Assembly: GCA_937928405.1 (NCBI GenBank)
Contig: CALFWZ010000140.1
Coordinates: forward strand, 1-43,718
DNA: 43,718 nt
From: an uncultured Saprospiraceae bacterium
GTDB lineage: Bacteria > Bacteroidota > Bacteroidia > Chitinophagales > Saprospiraceae
Direction: 5' to 3'
Shown here piece by piece: positions 1 to 8,347 of this stretch. Each line of letters starts with the position of its first letter. Positions within the stretch are counted from its first letter, which is position 1. The notes under the pieces are model-generated. The model was not told the DNA's origin and ran no database searches. It saw nothing but the letters and a program-made list of their open reading frames with translations. Made by a program: the position numbers and the translations under genes.

Positions 1-225
1 CAATAACTCATGTGTTCCTTCTTCCAACGTTAAGGAATAAAAACCATAGGCATTTGTAGTGGTACCGATTTCTAGTTCAGGAATAAAAACCGTCACGCTG
101 ATTAGATCTTCTCCATTTTTAGTATCTTTAATTTGCCCGCTAACGGTGAATTGCTTGTTTTGTGCATAGGTTGCCTGATTGAAAAAAACAGTTATGAGTA
201 GGAATAAAAATAATTTGTACTCCAT
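1..225 (-). CDS. TonB-dependent receptor-type outer-membrane protein, N-terminal part (cut by window edge)
   Basis: Leftward reading frame beginning at an ATG at 225 and running off the window, so only 75 codons are visible. Residues 1-23 form a signal peptide ending in TYAQ. The rest (FTVSGQIKDTKNGEDLISV, then TNAYGFYSLTL) is a typical CarboxypepD_reg-like domain, which in Bacteroidota sits at the N-terminus of TonB-dependent receptors and of some other surface proteins. It lies about 120 bp downstream of the sigma/anchored-barrel pair on the same strand, so it may be a target or partner of that module. The barrel itself is outside the window, so receptor function is inferred from the domain only. 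Confidence 0.7.
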   Translation of the reverse strand, partial: MEYKLFLFLLITVFFNQATYAQNKQFTVSGQIKDTKNGEDLISVTVFIPELEIGTTTNAYGFYSLTLEEGTHELL

Positions 226-343
226 AGATTTACTTTTTTTAGACTACATTTTTTAAGTAGAGACATAGGATGTCCAGGGTGCTCAGGAGCACACTTCTAG
301 ATGAATAATTAATTTTTTAGTTTAAATTTTTAGTAAAATATTT

Positions 344-1801
344 TTAAAAGGAATAGTAAGCACCAATTTCGAATCTTGAAAGTGGAGGGGCGAATAATTC
401 GATTTTGGTACTGACTCCAAGATTAAAATGATCGGATAGGTGGTATTTTAAACCGAAGCCAATGATCGGTGTAATTGCAAAATAGTTGTCACTGTATGGA
501 TCAATATTTGTGGATTCGCTAATTATTTGATCTTCCTTTAATAGATTAAAACCTACATCTCTTACCCGTTCATGCATATAGTTAAAATAAATTCCCGCAT
601 GCACTAATCCTTCTAATCGCTTTTTTCCAAAGTGGTAATTTAGAATTAACGGGACCTGCACAAAACTTAATTGAACTGGAATTTTACCAATCAACTCCAA
701 ACTATCTCCATCTACGAGATTAACATCAGGTGAAAGATTGATTTCTAACTCTTCTAACGTACTAGTATTGATAAATATGGTGTTGGTTTGTTCTCGCAAG
801 ATGGAAGTCCAGTCAGGATCGGGTTGATTGGCATCATAGACGAAGTTATTTGAACTAAAATTTACGCATGCCTTGATTCGTGAAAGTGCAATGCCTGAGG
901 ATAAACTCCACCGTCGTCCAAGTCGACGAGATATTGGAAGGTTGATGTTTTTATAACCTATATCAAAACTGAGTTCCTCACCTTCTGGCAAAGAATCAGT
1001 GGTGAGTAGATTCACCCATTTAAACATAAATGGAGAATGAGATAAGCCAATTTCCCATTTTTTTAATTGGCGCTTTCTCTTGATTGGGATAATGGTTGGT
1101 TGGTGATCTATTATCTCTTTATTTTTATCAATTATTTCCGGAAATAAAACTGGTAAAGCCGCTATTGGTTTTTCTGAGACAATGTTCGTTTCACTATCTA
1201 TTAATGGAGTTTTATTTTTAAGATGGGATACGCCTAGCTTATTTTTAAGATTAGAAGTTTCAGAAGTTTCACTAATTTTTTCTTTTATTTTTTTTGAAGC
1301 ATCTAAAATGATCAAAGGATTTTCTACTTTCTTTTTTTTCTGAAATCCATGATTCGTTGAGTTGTTATTGAAAGTGTTTTGGGTGGATGTTTTTATTAGA
1401 TCAAGTTTATCTTGAGCAACGATGGTATTGGAATTGGATGTTTTATTTTCTGTTTTATCGGTGATGTTTTGAGTTGATTTTTCTGGAGTGTTATTAATCG
1501 CTAATGGAGTGTTTGTTGCGTGGTTAAAAGGGGCTGATAATTGGGCATCCTTGTTGGTGGTCAACCTGGTAAAAGAATCGGTTCTAAATGAGAAATACAA
1601 GCCCACTGCCAGTAGCATAGCTAGCACTCCAGCACCGATTAAGAAGAAAAAAAATGGTCTTTTCTTCTTTTTTTCTTTAGGAAAATGTGGCAAGGCATTA
1701 TTCCAAATATCATCAGAAGGAATATTCCAGTCGTCCCCTTCTGGCTGGGCATCCAAGAATTTCCTTTCAAAGAATTTTTTTATGTTATTATCTGATTCCA
1801 T
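344..1801 (-). CDS. Membrane-anchored protein with C-terminal outer-membrane beta-barrel, partner of the adjacent ECF sigma factor
   Basis: 485 residues without an N-terminal signal peptide. Residues 1-48 are polar, end in a lysine cluster and contain a SDDIWNN motif. Residues 49-71 form one hydrophobic transmembrane segment. Residues 72-245 are a low-complexity Asn/Thr/Lys/Ser-rich linker. From about 246 to the C-terminal Phe the sequence alternates like a PorT-type beta-barrel (for example WSLSSGIAL, GLKYHLSDHFNLGVSTKIE). The start codon overlaps the sigma factor stop by one base (TAATG), so the two are co-translated. By position it should be the anti-sigma factor, but I see no recognisable FecR or zinc-anti-sigma domain. 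The second such protein, at 37234-38670, has the same layout. The barrel call and inner-membrane anchoring are inferred from sequence pattern. Confidence 0.7.
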   Translation of the reverse strand: MESDNNIKKFFERKFLDAQPEGDDWNIPSDDIWNNALPHFPKEKKKKRPFFFFLIGAGVLAMLLAVGLYFSFRTDSFTRLTTNKDAQLSAPFNHATNTPLAINNTPEKSTQNITDKTENKTSNSNTIVAQDKLDLIKTSTQNTFNNNSTNHGFQKKKKVENPLIILDASKKIKEKISETSETSNLKNKLGVSHLKNKTPLIDSETNIVSEKPIAALPVLFPEIIDKNKEIIDHQPTIIPIKRKRQLKKWEIGLSHSPFMFKWVNLLTTDSLPEGEELSFDIGYKNINLPISRRLGRRWSLSSGIALSRIKACVNFSSNNFVYDANQPDPDWTSILREQTNTIFINTSTLEELEINLSPDVNLVDGDSLELIGKIPVQLSFVQVPLILNYHFGKKRLEGLVHAGIYFNYMHERVRDVGFNLLKEDQIISESTNIDPYSDNYFAITPIIGFGLKYHLSDHFNLGVSTKIELFAPPLSRFEIGAYYSF

Positions 1802-2349
1802 TATCTATTGGTACTCGTTAAATGAAATTTTAATTTTTTTCTCAACATTCGTTTTGCTTTAAAAAGTTGTGACTTTGATGTCCCAATCGTAATATCTAAG
1901 CGCTCTGCGATTTCTTGGTGGCTAAAACCTTCTAAAAATAAATTGAAAACAACCCGATATCCCATCGGTAAACTTTGAATTAATAACGTCAATTCTTTGG
2001 CTGCTAATTTTTCATGAATGGTCTCCGATGATTCAGACAAGTCATTCGCTTCATCTATCTCCGCAAAAGCATTATTCCAACTATTTTTTTTCAGATATCT
2101 TAAGGCTGCGTGAGAGATCAACCTAGAAGTCCAAGTTTCAAAACTAGATCGTTTTGCATCAAACTGATGAAGATCCTTAAAAATTTGGATCAATCCTTCT
2201 TGCATCATATCATCTGCTTCATGCTTGTTTTTTCCGTACCTCAAGCATTGCATATACCATTTGATCCGGTACTTCATATATAGCGCACGTTGAGCTGGTT
2301 CGCGACCAGCAATGCTATCTTTAATCAGTATTTGAAGTGATATATTCAA
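1801..2349 (-). CDS. RNA polymerase ECF-type sigma-70 family factor
   Basis: 182 residues, normal length for an ECF sigma factor. Region 2 is visible at about residues 22-95: the stretch around DDMMQEGLIQIFKDLHQFD followed by FETWTSRLISHAALRYLKK is the -10 recognition and core-binding helix set. Region 4 at about 125-175 carries the helix-turn-helix (HQEIAERLDITIGTSKSQLF) used for -35 binding. It is the first gene of a leftward set with the anchored barrel protein, overlapping it by one base, and a TonB-linked surface protein beyond. This order resembles sigma/anti-sigma/receptor loci of Bacteroidota. The signal and target promoters cannot be read from the sequence. Confidence 0.93.
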   Translation of the reverse strand: MNISLQILIKDSIAGREPAQRALYMKYRIKWYMQCLRYGKNKHEADDMMQEGLIQIFKDLHQFDAKRSSFETWTSRLISHAALRYLKKNSWNNAFAEIDEANDLSESSETIHEKLAAKELTLLIQSLPMGYRVVFNLFLEGFSHQEIAERLDITIGTSKSQLFKAKRMLRKKLKFHLTSTNR

Positions 2350-2582
2350 GTTGTCAATTTTCTTGTCTACTCCTATATGGTCAACCTATTTCAAAAAGGT
2401 TGCCTGAAGGTATGTATTCTTGATAAAATATTATTATCTAGAGCAGGATTAGGAAGCATCAAGGGTAAATCTTTATTGGTAATATGAAACAATCTACTTT
2501 GAAAGCATAGGAATTTACCTTAGTGTCAATGTGTCACTTCACAAGATTTCTTTTTGTGGACTATAAATAAGATGAAAAAAGA

Positions 2583-2840
2583 ATGAATGAAGTAGATTTA
2601 GTAGGTTTTATTGGGGTTTCATTAATATTGATTGCATATTTCATGAATTTAAATGATAAACTTCATTCAAATGACCTTATATATATTCTCATGAATCTAA
2701 TTGGAGCAATGCTTGCCTGTTTCGCTTCGATATTAATGGAATACTATCCATTTGTATTACTGGAAGGAACCTGGACTGTTGTTTCTTTTGTTGCGCTCAT
2801 CAAATATTTAAGAAATAAAAATCATAAAATCGCTCAGTAG
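2583..2840 (+). CDS. CBU_0592-family small membrane protein
   Basis: 85 residues with three hydrophobic segments (about 7-23, 33-53 and 57-77) and very short loops. The pattern of a glycine-rich first helix, an LIYILMNLIGAM second helix and an EGTWTVVSFVAL third helix fits the small integral-membrane family named after Coxiella CBU_0592, whose function is unknown. It stands alone, 73 bp before a methyltransferase gene on the same strand and divergent from the sigma factor gene. The ATG at 2583 is the only start that includes the first helix. Confidence 0.75.
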   Translation: MNEVDLVGFIGVSLILIAYFMNLNDKLHSNDLIYILMNLIGAMLACFASILMEYYPFVLLEGTWTVVSFVALIKYLRNKNHKIAQ

Positions 2841-2913
2841 TTAAAATTGGATCATTTAATTTTCTAACAGCGTAAAAGATATTTTAAAAACAGCCTCAAA
2901 TACAATCATTGAA

Positions 2914-3672
2914 ATGAAGAAATGGTACCAAACCTTATTTGAAAATTCGGCAAAAAATTATGACAACGAAAGATTTGTCAAAGGAACAATCGGGGAATGT
3001 GATTTTATAGAAAATGAATTGGCATTTAAGAGCGCCGCAAAAATAATTGACGTTGGATGTGGAACAGGAAGACATGCCATTGAACTTACAAAAAGAGGTT
3101 ATTCTGTAACGGGAATAGATTTGTCCTCCTCTCAAATACAAAGAGCAAAAGAAAAAGCGGAATCGGAAAATCTTGAGATTCAATTTTTAGTGGGAGATGC
3201 TCGACAAATTCCTTTCAAGGACGAATTCGAGATGGCGATTATGATGTGTGAAGGTGGATTCCCGTTGATGGAAACGGACGAAGAAAATTTTGAAATTTTA
3301 AAGTCTGTCTCTCAATCCATCAAGTCTAATGGTAAAATAATTTTTACAACTTTAAATGGATTGTTTCCAATTTTTAATTCAACCAACGAATTTACCAAGG
3401 ATAAAGAAAAAGAGAACACCCAATTTCATAACAATAATTTTGATCTGATGACCTTTAGAGACCATTTTGAAATCGAGTTTGAAGACGATGCAGGGAACAA
3501 AAAACAAGTAAAAGGTAACCAGAGATTTTATATTCCTTCTGAAATTAATTGGTTGCTAAAATCGTTAGGTTATCAGAAGATTGAAATATTTGGAGCAAAG
3601 CTTGGACAGTTTTCAAGAGAAGATAAATTAACGACAAAAGATTTTGAGATGCTGGTCATTGCCAATAAATAA
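2914..3672 (+). CDS. Class I SAM-dependent methyltransferase
   Basis: 252 residues with a Rossmann-type methyltransferase fold. Motif I, which binds S-adenosylmethionine, is IIDVGCGTGRHA at residues 44-55. The acidic residue ending strand 2 is D69 in VTGIDLSSSQ. A motif II-like VGDARQIPF follows, and the C-terminal part (FYIPSEINWLLKSLGYQKIE) is a common substrate-side cap. The family methylates small molecules, quinones, tRNA or proteins, and nothing here shows the substrate. It is next to the CBU_0592-like gene but a shared transcript is uncertain. Start chosen at MKKWY because the conserved N-terminal helix follows directly. Confidence 0.88.
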   Translation: MKKWYQTLFENSAKNYDNERFVKGTIGECDFIENELAFKSAAKIIDVGCGTGRHAIELTKRGYSVTGIDLSSSQIQRAKEKAESENLEIQFLVGDARQIPFKDEFEMAIMMCEGGFPLMETDEENFEILKSVSQSIKSNGKIIFTTLNGLFPIFNSTNEFTKDKEKENTQFHNNNFDLMTFRDHFEIEFEDDAGNKKQVKGNQRFYIPSEINWLLKSLGYQKIEIFGAKLGQFSREDKLTTKDFEMLVIANK

Positions 3673-3762
3673 AAAAACGACAGCCCACCTTAACATTTTT
3701 TCGAAAGCGATCCGCGATCCTGGTGAAAGGTGTAATTAACTGCTGTTTTTAAAATTGGTAAA

Positions 3763-5082
3763 ATGAATATAATTAAGTTGTTAATTAGTCTAACATTAAT
3801 ATGTTTTAGCAACACTGTTTTCGGACAACCAGACCCGGAATACGTTGTATTATTCAATATTCATATAGACGGTAAAATCCTTGACAATACGAATTCAAAA
3901 TTTAGCCTTTATAAATTATGCCATAGTAAAAAGCGGAAATTAAAACAGAAAGCATATTTGAATATCGCCAAAGTAATTGGTAAGACAAATAATTTCCGAC
4001 AAATTAGGGTGCTTGGTAAAAACTACCCTTGTGAAAAAATTATACTGAAGGTAAAACATAAAAAGGAAGAGATGGAAATCCATTTTATGACGAATCAGTT
4101 AGACTTGAATAAAGTATATTATCTGCACCATGCAATAGAATTTATTCCCCAAAAATTGCTATCAATTAATCTAGCAAATAATGTGGAAGATCGGGCCATG
4201 AATGCGCATGCCATTGGTTCTTCAGCCTATAAATGGGTGCTTTATCCTGCACAAAATGAAAATGATTCTCTATTTGTCCGTCCTGCCAAATTGAAAGTTG
4301 ATTCTATTATCTATTCGGGTTTGCAAGAATGGACGAAGGTTCAATTTACCTTAGATATTGGGATAGATTCCCTTATGAGGAGATTCCCAAAGTTTTGTTA
4401 TAATCAATGCGCCAAAAGATTAATTTACAATCAAACTTTTGAAATTTATAGATGGAGTGAATCAGGAAAATGGATCGATGCCAGAGAGGAAGCTGGTTTA
4501 GTATTTCCTATCATAGCCTTATGTCAAGCTTGTGATCTAAATAAAGTAATTGATGACTCAAATGAATACCCTTATTTTCAAAAATTGAAATATGATTTTA
4601 GTTTAAACTTTAAAAAATTTGGTGCCTATAAAATCATATCTAAAGAAGATAGTACAATAAATACACTTTTTACCATTAATGAATTTAATCAAAATAAAAG
4701 TGATTCAATTTTCATTCAAGAAACGGTCGATCCGCAAAAATTAATTGGAGACTGGGAGTTGGTTAATTTTTCTTTCGATACCATAGTTAATCAAAATCCT
4801 CCTCCCGATTATTTTAAAAATCGTCGTTTAATCTTTGGTGAGAATGGAGCTTTAATAAAAGTACAAAGAAGTTTTGGAGATAATTATCAAGGGTTATATT
4901 TTTTACATAAAAAATCCTTAGTGTTTTATTTTAAAGCTCCTAATAAATATAAAAATGTTACTCCTAGAGCTGGTCCTTCTGCTGAATACAGGATAAAAAA
5001 ATTGGATGATAAAATACTTATATTAACGCAAGAAGGAGGTGTCCAATTTGGAAGGTTTGAGTCAATTTATGTAAGACATTAG
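3763..5082 (+). CDS. Secreted protein of unknown function with a lipocalin-like C-terminal domain
   Basis: 439 residues with a signal peptide (1-22, ending VFGQ). The first 300 residues match no family I know. They contain scattered cysteines, including CYNQCAK and CQACD, that could pair after export. From about residue 325 the sequence (LIGDWELVNFSFD ... RRLIFGENGALIKV ... YRIKKLDDKILILTQ) has the strand order and G-x-W start of lipocalin-like domains found in many Bacteroidota proteins, which bind hydrophobic ligands or act as structural barrels. No lipobox is present, so a periplasmic or surface location is inferred. Flanking gaps of 90 and 421 bp make it a single-gene unit. Confidence 0.7.
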   Translation: MNIIKLLISLTLICFSNTVFGQPDPEYVVLFNIHIDGKILDNTNSKFSLYKLCHSKKRKLKQKAYLNIAKVIGKTNNFRQIRVLGKNYPCEKIILKVKHKKEEMEIHFMTNQLDLNKVYYLHHAIEFIPQKLLSINLANNVEDRAMNAHAIGSSAYKWVLYPAQNENDSLFVRPAKLKVDSIIYSGLQEWTKVQFTLDIGIDSLMRRFPKFCYNQCAKRLIYNQTFEIYRWSESGKWIDAREEAGLVFPIIALCQACDLNKVIDDSNEYPYFQKLKYDFSLNFKKFGAYKIISKEDSTINTLFTINEFNQNKSDSIFIQETVDPQKLIGDWELVNFSFDTIVNQNPPPDYFKNRRLIFGENGALIKVQRSFGDNYQGLYFLHKKSLVFYFKAPNKYKNVTPRAGPSAEYRIKKLDDKILILTQEGGVQFGRFESIYVRH

Positions 5083-5503
5083 CGCACTTTAAATTGAGCT
5101 AATTAAATATACTTTATTTTAAAATAGTTTTATAAGATAAAAATGTAGATTTATAATGAAGTAAGATCGAAGTATTTCCAAACCCCTCCGCAAAATTTCT
5201 AAATTTAGATTTAAGAAATATTGAAATTGTAAAAAAAGAAATTATATTTATGCTTCAGAATTCAATGGGTGAAAAAATGAGAAGCAAAATATTGGTAAAA
5301 AGACCACTAAATACCATAGATACATCAAATTCACTAATTGGCTTGTATTTTATTTCAATTTAGGGAAAGAATACTTTTAATTCGAAATTTCTAAAGAGCT
5401 AATAATTAATAAAAGGAGAGACCTGAAAATCCAAAAAAGAGTAGGGGACGAATGCTGAAAAGTCCCTAGAGTAAGCAAATCAAAAAACGAAAAATATTTT
5501 TTT
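5083..5503. other. Intergenic stretch, no convincing gene
   Basis: 421 bp of A/T-rich DNA between the lipocalin-like gene and the TM2-domain gene. The only ATG frame of any length is a 37-codon one at 5250-5363 (+), without recognisable features. I regard it as chance. The last 20 bases before the TM2 gene (an A-rich stretch then T7 directly before ATG) closely resemble the leader of the T9SS gene at 14954, which suggests a common initiation context. Promoters for the TM2/DUF2752 pair should lie here, but I could not fix a clear -33/-7 pair. Confidence 0.5.
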
Positions 5504-5974
5504 ATGAAAAAATCAACTATTTTAGTTGTGGCACTTTTATTCTTCACCATGAATATTTTTGCGGTAAATAGTAAACCGATTAGCAAGGAATTAATCGCGA
5601 AGGAAGAAATGTACACGGCAACAAATCTGGAAGAGTTCCTGGAATTAACTCCTAGGAAAATTAGAAAACAGACCGGGAAAAAATTAAAACTAAAAGAAAT
5701 AATAGTACTTAAAGCCGCACAAAAAAAAATAAAAAAAGCTTATAAAAAACAACAAAACGAAGGCAAACCGAAAAGCCAAGTTGTGGCATTAATTTTCGCA
5801 ATTGCTATTGGTTATTTAGGTGTTCATAGATTTTATTTAGGCTATACTGGAATAGGGATCGTTCAAATATTAACCCTTGGAGGATGTGGGATATGGGCAT
5901 TGATTGATTTAATTATGATTGCAACAGGAGATTTAAAACCTAGAGATGGAAGTGATTACGATCCGACGTTATAA
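5504..5974 (+). CDS. TM2 domain-containing protein
   Basis: 156 residues. A signal peptide or N-terminal anchor (1-20) is followed by a strongly basic segment (about 50-90, rich in Lys) and then a TM2 domain (about 91-143). The TM2 domain has two helices joined by the diagnostic YLGVHRFYLG motif, a GCGIWALIDLIMI second helix, and a polar tail. TM2 proteins are small membrane proteins of mostly unknown role. Fusion to an exported basic region is common in Bacteroidota. Its 3' end overlaps the DUF2752 gene by 29 bp, so the two are translationally linked and probably act together at the inner membrane. Confidence 0.88.
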   Translation: MKKSTILVVALLFFTMNIFAVNSKPISKELIAKEEMYTATNLEEFLELTPRKIRKQTGKKLKLKEIIVLKAAQKKIKKAYKKQQNEGKPKSQVVALIFAIAIGYLGVHRFYLGYTGIGIVQILTLGGCGIWALIDLIMIATGDLKPRDGSDYDPTL

Positions 5975-6269
5975 TGTCTTAGTTATTGAAACAATTGTAT
6001 TGCTTTTAGTTCCCATAATTTTAATTTGCTTACCATCCGATTTTTTTGATGAAGGGCAATCTTTGTGTCTAAGTGTATTATTATTTGATACGGAATGTTT
6101 CGGTTGTGGCATGACTAGGTCAATAATGCATTTATTGCACCTAAATTTTAGAGAATCATTTTATCATAATCCTTTAGGAATTCTGGTAGCGATAATAATT
6201 GGTTTCATAATAATTTCAAAACTAAAAAAGAATCTTTTAGCTTTGAGAACCAAGCCTATCAGTCCGTAG
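5946..6269 (+). CDS. DUF2752 family membrane protein
   Basis: 107 residues with two hydrophobic segments (about 13-30 and 76-95). Between them lies the family signature CFGCGMTRS (51-59) and, after a helix, NPLG (75-78). DUF2752 proteins carry this CxxCGxTRA-type motif and are frequently encoded beside TM2-domain genes. Their function is unknown. The ATG at 5946 lies inside the end of the TM2 gene in another frame. No later ATG would keep the first membrane helix, so the 29-bp overlap seems genuine. Confidence 0.85.
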   Translation: MEVITIRRYNVLVIETIVLLLVPIILICLPSDFFDEGQSLCLSVLLFDTECFGCGMTRSIMHLLHLNFRESFYHNPLGILVAIIIGFIIISKLKKNLLALRTKPISP

Positions 6270-6295
6270 TCAGTTTAAATATTGAAGACACTACT

Positions 6296-6338
6296 GTGGT
6301 AGTGGTAGTGGTAGTGGTAGTGGTAGTGGTAGTGGTAG
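6296..6338. repeat. Hexanucleotide microsatellite, GTGGTA x 7
   Basis: Seven perfect copies of GTGGTA (6296-6337) plus one further G. The tract lies between the convergent ends of the DUF2752 gene and the DUF4386 gene and is in no coding frame. The bases just before it (CACTAC, 6289-6294) can pair with GTAGTG at the start of the tract with a four-base loop. Tracts of this kind vary in copy number by slippage. Because it sits downstream of both neighbouring genes, an effect on expression is not evident. Confidence 0.95.
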
Positions 6339-6388
6339 AATCAGAAAACGAATTATGGAATAATAATGCTGTCCTACCAGTTTAATAC

Positions 6389-6964
6389 CTATTGATCTAT
6401 CTTCAATCCTTTAAATACAAACCAAAGCGCAAAGACCAATTCTCCAAAAGCTAGTGAGTCTGCAATAATTAACAAATGATGGGCACTTGGAAAGACGACC
6501 TTTATAAATACACCAAATAAATATCCCATACAACTCGCCATCAAAGCATATCCTAAAATCTTTGGAAAGTAGTTGGACTTGATAACCAGTATTCCTAACG
6601 GAAACAACCATAATCCCCAAAAAACTTCAGCTATCGTTTGAGCAGTTCGACTTATGTTCAAACACTGGTAGATATAAGCCGGATCTTCACTTCCAATGGA
6701 CAGAATTTTGAACACATCAAACCCTATAAATGGTACACTGATTAGAGCAAGCATCAACATGAGTTTTGCGTTATCTTTATCGACTTTTTCAAATAATAAA
6801 TATAAACAAAAAGAAATATAGACCATGAGTACGGCGGTGGCAATCCTGCCAATAATACCTAGTCTGAATAAGGTCTCATGCTTCTGAATATTAGCTGTTG
6901 TCCCCGTAAGGTCATCCAGCACAAAAATTAAAGGAGGGGACATATGCCACACTAAAAATGGCAA
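6389..6964 (-). CDS. DUF4386 family membrane protein, apparently frameshifted at its 5' end
   Basis: 191 codons from a TTG at 6964, or fewer from the ATG at 6943. The body matches DUF4386 integral-membrane proteins: TANIQKHETLFRLGIIGRI, then IAEVFWGLWLFPLGILVIKS and GELVFALWFVFKGL, with five to six hydrophobic segments. Family members normally begin with one more membrane helix followed by a Y-V-P-S motif. That segment is present immediately upstream in a different frame, so the intact gene would start at the ATG at 7031. The function of DUF4386 is not established. It is transcribed against its neighbours on both sides. Confidence 0.7.
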   Translation of the reverse strand: MPFLVWHMSPPLIFVLDDLTGTTANIQKHETLFRLGIIGRIATAVLMVYISFCLYLLFEKVDKDNAKLMLMLALISVPFIGFDVFKILSIGSEDPAYIYQCLNISRTAQTIAEVFWGLWLFPLGILVIKSNYFPKILGYALMASCMGYLFGVFIKVVFPSAHHLLIIADSLAFGELVFALWFVFKGLKIDQ

Positions 6965-7031
6965 CGACGATCCAAATGGGATACAGCAAACGAATTTTAA
7001 AAACTAATTTTTTTATACGTTGATCTTTCAT
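6925..7031 (-). pseudogene. Out-of-frame 5' part of the DUF4386 gene
   Basis: From the ATG at 7031 the minus strand reads MKDQRIKKLVFK, a hydrophobic helix (IWIVVAIFSVAYVPS), then reaches a TGA shortly after. AIFSVAYVPS is the expected end of the first DUF4386 helix. The sequence expected next (LIFVLDD...TANI) continues one frame over. Removing one base in or near the G4 run at 6936-6939 would join the two parts into a protein of about 213 residues. Either the gene carries a one-base insertion or the run was miscalled. An independent short gene is much less likely. Confidence 0.65.
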
Positions 7032-7116
7032 TTATCTGTTGATTTTATTTACTTTCAAAATTAAATTGAAAAATCCCTAAATCCATTGACTTAAGATAAG
7101 AAAGCGAGATGCTCCT

Positions 7117-8256
7117 ATGAAAGAAAAACCACATTGTCTCATGCCTTTTATTCACTACCATATCTCCAATAATGGTTTAGCAAAGGCTTGTTGTGTGGCT
7201 AATATTCCTTACGGAAATGCCAATACCCAAACACTAACAGAAATTTGGAATGGCAAAAACATCAAGGAACTCAGAACAAAATTTTCAAAAAACGAGACCG
7301 ATGGAAGATGTTTTGTTTGTCATAAAATAGAGGCGAGTGGTGGTAAAAGCATCCGTATGGAAACCTTCGAAAAATTTGACTATCAGACCATAGCAACAGA
7401 TCCAAAACTTCCCATTTATTTTGATATCCGATTTTCCAATGTCTGTAATTTTAGATGCCGGACCTGCTGGCATGGTGCTAGTTCAAAATGGTTTAATGAT
7501 GCCAAATCCTTGCACACCAATATAGGTAAAAAAGCGATCATCAAAAATATCCATGACCTAAATGGGTTTATAAAAGCATCGGGTGAAGCCTTGTTGGGCG
7601 CAGAAGAATTTTACTTTGCTGGAGGCGAACCATTGGTTACGGAAGAACATTATAAATTGCTCGAATGGTTGGTGCAAAACAGTGCCACTAAAGCCAGACT
7701 GAGATACAACACCAATTTCTCAAAACTAGGATTTAAGAATTATAACCTCATTGCTCTATGGAGTCATTTTGAAGAGGTGGAATTATTGGCGAGTATTGAT
7801 GCCAGTCATAGTTTGGGAGAATATATCAGAAAGGATATGGACTGGCAAGAAATTCTAGCCAATCGAAAGACGATCGCAGCCTATCCGTTTATCAAGTTCA
7901 AGATTGCTCCAACGGTTTCCATACTTAACGTTTTTCACATTCCTGAGTTATACGAAACATGTCGCCAATTACAGATGATAGCACCCAATGATCTTTACAT
8001 CAATATCCTGGAACGGCCCTCCTATTTCAATATTCAGATTTTGCCCAATGCCTTGAAATTAAAAGTCATGGAAAAGTATTTAGAACATATGAATACTGAC
8101 AAACCAGAACCAATTAATAAAGCCTTTCAAAGCATTCTAGATTATATGATGGAGGAAGATCGCAGTGATTTATATCCACTTTTTTTGGAGAAAAATGGGG
8201 AATTAGATCAGTTAAGAGGAGAAGAAAATCCTTTGAGTTTTTATTTGGGTAATTGA
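7117..8256 (+). CDS. Twitch domain-containing radical SAM protein
   Basis: 379 residues. An N-terminal cysteine set (C7, C25, C26, C65, C68) fits an auxiliary iron-sulfur (twitch/SPASM-like) domain placed before the radical SAM barrel. The S-adenosylmethionine cluster motif is C110-x3-C114-x2-C117 (CNFRCRTC), followed by the FAGGEPL motif at about 168-174 that contacts the SAM amino group. Enzymes of this type start radical chemistry on peptides, cofactors or sugars, and the substrate here is unknown. No precursor peptide gene or transporter lies alongside. The gene stands alone, 91 bp before the alginate-lyase-like gene. Confidence 0.88.
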   Translation: MKEKPHCLMPFIHYHISNNGLAKACCVANIPYGNANTQTLTEIWNGKNIKELRTKFSKNETDGRCFVCHKIEASGGKSIRMETFEKFDYQTIATDPKLPIYFDIRFSNVCNFRCRTCWHGASSKWFNDAKSLHTNIGKKAIIKNIHDLNGFIKASGEALLGAEEFYFAGGEPLVTEEHYKLLEWLVQNSATKARLRYNTNFSKLGFKNYNLIALWSHFEEVELLASIDASHSLGEYIRKDMDWQEILANRKTIAAYPFIKFKIAPTVSILNVFHIPELYETCRQLQMIAPNDLYINILERPSYFNIQILPNALKLKVMEKYLEHMNTDKPEPINKAFQSILDYMMEEDRSDLYPLFLEKNGELDQLRGEENPLSFYLGN

Positions 8257-8347
8257 TTGAAGTTAGAAAACATAAAAATTAAAACAATCTCTGCTAAAGC
8301 CATCAACCAAAAAAATCATCGCCTATTTATTATTAAAATCTTACCTT

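Noticed and set aside
1488..1862. 124-codon plus-strand frame across the sigma/barrel junction
   Set aside because: Antisense to two well-supported overlapping genes; a low-complexity mirror of the transmembrane segment.
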